Shown: positions 6,541 to 8,710 of the stretch, piece by piece
Numbering within the stretch: position 1 is the stretch's first letter
How the letters are laid out: every line of letters starts with the position of its first letter
NCBI GenBank assembly: GCA_038211505.1
Contig: JBBQVO010000147.1
Span: 1-8,710, forward strand
Direction: 5' to 3'
DNA length: 8,710 nucleotides
From: JBBQVO01 sp038211505
GTDB lineage: Bacteria > Chloroflexota > Dehalococcoidia > DSTF01 > JACRBR01
The notes under the pieces: model-generated
What the model was told of the DNA's origin: nothing
Databases searched by the model: none
Seen by the model: the letters and a program-made list of their open reading frames with translations, nothing else
Translations under genes and position numbers: made by a program

Positions 6541-6735
6541 TCAGTCGGGATCCTGCTTGGGGTGACCGTGCATGTAATGGTGATAGTTCCGCGCGAAGTC
6601 GCGGGGATGCCTCGCGAGCTCTTCTGGCGGAATCGTCGCTCCAAGAGCCGCGATGCGCTCCGCCGAAGACAGCTCGCTTGAGCCGAGCTTGGTGGCCGGC
6701 TTCGTGCGCTTCGGTTGTGGCTTTCGGATCACCAT
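6541..6735 (-). CDS. Small antitoxin-like protein (64 aa), partner of the PIN toxin
   Basis: The protein has a basic N-terminus (MVIRKPQPKRTKPATK), then a helix-like segment (SSAERIAALG near 23-32), then IPPEELARHP and an aromatic/His-rich C-terminal patch (ARNYHHYMHGHPKQ). The IP-x-E-x-LA-x-x-P ... N-x-x-HY-x-x-G-x-PK arrangement resembles, from memory, small proteins encoded just before PIN-domain genes in cyanobacteria and other bacteria. The role as antitoxin is inferred from this resemblance, from size and from immediate adjacency to the toxin. No ribbon-helix-helix or AbrB DNA-binding motif is evident, so autoregulation cannot be claimed. There is no Shine-Dalgarno sequence before the ATG; a TATACT box ends 6 bases upstream, suggesting a leaderless message. 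It follows the DinB-GNAT gene by 21 bases. Confidence 0.65.
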   Translation of the reverse strand: MVIRKPQPKRTKPATKLGSSELSSAERIAALGATIPPEELARHPRDFARNYHHYMHGHPKQDPD

Positions 6736-6741
6736 GTGTGC

Positions 6742-6747
6742 AGTATA
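6742..6747 (-). promoter_or_regulatory. TATACT -10 box, leaderless-type promoter of the antitoxin-toxin pair
   Basis: On the minus strand TATACT (5 of 6 matches to TATAAT) ends exactly 6 bases before the antitoxin ATG at 6735, so transcription would begin at or within a base of the start codon. No matching -35 box is seen 16-18 bases upstream, where the sequence is GC-rich and belongs to the end of the preceding gene. The absence of any Shine-Dalgarno sequence fits leaderless translation. Confidence 0.45.
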
Positions 6748-6756
6748 CGACGCCGC

Positions 6757-7716
6757 TCAGAGGCGCCGCTGATACCACGCGACGTCCCAGTAGCGGTCGA
6801 ACTTACGCCCCACCTCCGCCAGCACCGCCACGCGCTCGAACCCGAAGCGCTCGTGCAGCGCGCACGACGCCTCGTTCGGCAGCGTGATGCCGGCGACGGC
6901 CATGTGGATGTCCTCCTCGCGCAAGATCGGGAAGATCGCCTCATACAGCCGCTGCCCGATGCCGCGTCCGACGGCCTCGTGCGCGCAGATGATCGACATC
7001 TCGACCGTCGTGTCGTACGCGCGCTTCGGCCGGAACTGGCTCGACGATGTGTACCCCATCACGACGCCGTCGACATCGGCGACGAGCAGTCGATGCCGAC
7101 CGGTCGTCGCGTAGTGCGAGAACCACTCCGTTCTCTCGGCGACGGTGAAGGGGACGAGATCGAACGTGATCGCCGTCTGCTCGATGTAGTAGTTGTAGAT
7201 CTCGTTGAGCCGCGGCACGTCGTCAATCGTCGCCGGTCGAACCATCACATTCGCGGCGTTGCGATTGTTGGAGGACTGGAAGCGGTCGAGGCTCGCTGGC
7301 ACGAGCTCACGTATCTGTCCCGCATGATCTCGATCATGCGCAGCGATGTTCTCCAGCACGCTGACCACGCTGTACTCCTCCGACCCGAATCGCACGAGAC
7401 GGTACACCACCTCACCATCAACGTCGTCGACAAGCCCGGACACTGCCGTTCGCGTCTCGTCGAGCTCCGCGGCCGCCTCAGCGGCATCGCCGGGCGTCGC
7501 CAGTTCGAGCGCTGGCGCCTTGCGCCCCGTCTGATGCGCCAACAGCTTGGCGTACGTCGCCTCGGACTCAATCACATGGTGAAGAACGCGCTGCAACGTC
7601 CAGCCGCCGGGCCGCGCCCGCGCGAAATCCTCCGCCGTCAGCGGCGCGATCAGCGCCAGCAGATCGCGCCGCGCCGACTCCATCGCGTTGATCGCCCGCT
7701 TTAGATCGTCATTCAT
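6757..7716 (-). CDS. DinB-fold protein fused to a GNAT (phosphinothricin acetyltransferase-like) domain
   Basis: Two domains lie in one 319-residue chain. Residues 1-145 look like a DinB/DUF664 four-helix bundle, with GGWTLQRVLHHVIESE at 37-52 and AAHDRDHAGQI at 125-135; His46 or His47, His127 and His131 are the probable metal ligands. After a short polar linker (QSSNNRNAAN, 147-156) residues 157-319 form an N-acetyltransferase of the PAT/YncA type, with VRPATIDDV at 159-167, LVADVDGVVMGY at 211-222, the acetyl-CoA loop VGRGIG at 249-254, and NEASCALHERFGFERV near 286-301. DinB-like domains often bind metal and act on small thiols or xenobiotics; PAT-like enzymes acetylate small amines or amino-acid analogues. 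A detoxifying role is reasonable but inferred. GGAGG 11 bases before the ATG supports the start. It heads the minus-strand cluster with the toxin-antitoxin pair. Confidence 0.85.
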   Translation of the reverse strand: MNDDLKRAINAMESARRDLLALIAPLTAEDFARARPGGWTLQRVLHHVIESEATYAKLLAHQTGRKAPALELATPGDAAEAAAELDETRTAVSGLVDDVDGEVVYRLVRFGSEEYSVVSVLENIAAHDRDHAGQIRELVPASLDRFQSSNNRNAANVMVRPATIDDVPRLNEIYNYYIEQTAITFDLVPFTVAERTEWFSHYATTGRHRLLVADVDGVVMGYTSSSQFRPKRAYDTTVEMSIICAHEAVGRGIGQRLYEAIFPILREEDIHMAVAGITLPNEASCALHERFGFERVAVLAEVGRKFDRYWDVAWYQRRL

Positions 7717-7812
7717 CGGCCGATGGGCCTCCGCTCACATACTAACAGCGCGTCGTTCGAACGCGAATGCTGGCGAGAACGAACGGTACAATGCGCCGAA
7801 CAGGAGCGATAC
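7717..7812. promoter_or_regulatory. Divergent promoter region between DinB-GNAT and tyrosyl-tRNA synthetase genes
   Basis: This 96-base gap holds two start signals. For the plus-strand synthetase, TACAAT at 7787-7792 is a plausible -10 box, followed by AGGAG at 7802-7806. For the minus strand, TAGTAT (7744-7739) is a weaker -10 candidate. Neither has a strong -35 box. Between them is a perfect 10-base palindrome, CGTTCGAACG at 7754-7763, placed where an operator or the -35 region of either promoter would fall. Confidence 0.4.
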
Positions 7813-8710
7813 GTGACCGACCCGACCCAACTGATCAGCCGCAATCTCGACGAGGTTCTGACGCCGGAAGACCTCGCGCATCTCGTCGCGACGAAGACGC
7901 CGCTGCGGCACTACATCGGCTTCGAGATCTCCGGCAAGATCCATCTCGGTCAGGGCCTCATCTGCATGGGTAAGGTGAAGGACTTCGTTGACGCCGGCGT
8001 CCACTGCACGATCTTCCTGGCCGATTGGCACACCTGGATCAACGACAAGCTCGGCGGCGATCGCGGGACGATCCGCCTCATGGCGACGCGCTACTTCATG
8101 GAGGGCATGAAGGCCTCCTTCCGCTGCGTCGGCGGCGACCCGGCGAAGCTGAACTTCGTGCTCGCGAGCGACCTCTACCACAACAACGACGAGTACTGGG
8201 CATCGCTGATCGACGTCGCGAAGAACACGTCGCTCGCCCGCATTCAGCGCAGCATCACGATCCTCGGACGCAAAGAAGGCGAGTCGGTCGACTTCGCCAA
8301 GCTCGTCTACGCGCCGATGCAGGTCGCCGACATTTTCGCGATGCAGATCAACATCGCCCACGCAGGAATGGATCAGCGCAAAGCACACGTAGTCGCCCGC
8401 GACGTGGCCACGAAGCTCAAGGTGTCGCCGCTCCGTGATGCCGCCGGCACGCAGATCAAGCCAGTATGCGTCCATCACCCGCTGCTGCTCGGCATCAAGA
8501 AGCCGTCGACGTGGCCGCCGCCCGATGGCGATCTCAGCGACTTCTGGGCATCGATGAAGATGAGCAAGTCCGACAAGAGTTCGGCGATCTTCATCCACGA
8601 CAGCGAGGACGAGATCCGCACGAAAGTCCGCAAGGCATTCTGCCCGCCCGACTCCGCGCAGTTCAACCCCATGCTCGATTGGGCGCGCAAGCTAATCTTC
8701 GCCCGCGACG
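7813..8710 (+). CDS. tyrS: Tyrosyl-tRNA synthetase, archaeal/eukaryotic type, 5' part
   Basis: The frame opens with GTG at 7813, six bases after AGGAG (7802-7806), and stays open to the right edge; 299 codons are visible and the C-terminus is outside. This class I enzyme charges tRNA-Tyr with tyrosine using ATP. Landmarks match the archaeal form rather than the usual bacterial TyrRS: YIGFEISGKIHLGQG at 34-48 (HIGH-type motif; Tyr34 corresponds to the tyrosine-binding Tyr32 of the Methanocaldococcus enzyme), FLADWHTWINDK, LVYAPMQVAD at 164-173 with Tyr166, Gln170 and Asp173 for substrate binding, GMDQRKAHVVARDV, and KMSKSDKSS at 249-257 followed by EDEIRTKVRKAFCPP. Bacterial TyrRS normally carries an S4 domain and a different motif set around HIGH. 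The gene appears intact in the visible part. TrpRS is a related alternative but the GMDQRK and VYAPMQVAD blocks favour TyrRS. Confidence 0.9.
   Translation, partial: MTDPTQLISRNLDEVLTPEDLAHLVATKTPLRHYIGFEISGKIHLGQGLICMGKVKDFVDAGVHCTIFLADWHTWINDKLGGDRGTIRLMATRYFMEGMKASFRCVGGDPAKLNFVLASDLYHNNDEYWASLIDVAKNTSLARIQRSITILGRKEGESVDFAKLVYAPMQVADIFAMQINIAHAGMDQRKAHVVARDVATKLKVSPLRDAAGTQIKPVCVHHPLLLGIKKPSTWPPPDGDLSDFWASMKMSKSDKSSAIFIHDSEDEIRTKVRKAFCPPDSAQFNPMLDWARKLIFARD

Noticed and set aside
6166..6681. 171-codon plus-strand frame
   Set aside because: It is antisense to the PIN toxin and antitoxin genes, which explain the region better.
7735..8598. 287-codon open frame on the minus strand
   Set aside because: It is antisense to the tyrosyl-tRNA synthetase, whose motifs are unmistakable; no ribosome binding site or family features.
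1..8710. CRISPR arrays, insertion sequences, tRNA or rRNA genes
   Set aside because: No regularly spaced repeats, transposase motifs with terminal inverted repeats, or structural RNA signatures were seen on either strand.

Overview
The window is GC-rich and densely coded on both strands, with a strong preference for G or C at third codon positions. It is clearly bacterial: leaders are short, several starts carry AGGAG-type ribosome binding sites, and the gene families are common in soil and groundwater bacteria. A Chloroflexota-like lineage is my best guess from the mix (citrate/isopropylmalate-type synthase, DinB-fold protein, PIN toxin module, archaeal-type TyrRS), but nothing here is diagnostic of a phylum.

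Layout. 1-276 (+) is the 3' end of a secreted repeat protein of the Lipoprotein_15 family, closed by a good intrinsic terminator at 301-330. 431-715 (+) is a small unrecognised protein. It is followed by a fold I class I/II aminotransferase (749-1939, +), whose start codon lies just past a stable hairpin with a strong Shine-Dalgarno sequence on the far side. 1940-2639 is a 700-base stretch without a convincing gene; it holds two copies of a short dispersed repeat, a promoter-like TTGACG block and a terminator-like hairpin. On the minus strand follow a single-pass membrane protein of unknown function (3323-2640) and a 454-residue HMGL-like acyl transferase of the Re-citrate/homocitrate/isopropylmalate synthase group (4873-3509). 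Divergent from the latter is a polytopic flippase-like (UPF0104/LPG synthase TM) protein (5014-6129, +).

Convergent with that gene is a minus-strand cluster read 7716 to 6133: a DinB-GNAT fusion protein, a 64-residue antitoxin-like protein, and a PIN-domain (VapC-like) toxin. The last two share one reading frame and are separated only by a TGA stop followed directly by a TTG start. Divergent from this cluster, starting with GTG at 7813 and running off the right edge, is a tyrosyl-tRNA synthetase of the archaeal/eukaryotic type.

The genes do not form one pathway. The window is a mosaic of housekeeping metabolism (aminotransferase, acyl-CoA condensing enzyme, TyrRS), envelope proteins and a small toxin-antitoxin cluster. 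I see no large undescribed system. The items most worth a second look are the same-frame antitoxin-TGA-TTG-toxin junction with a leaderless-type promoter, the hairpin-bridged ribosome binding site before the aminotransferase, the DinB-GNAT fusion, and the archaeal-type TyrRS.
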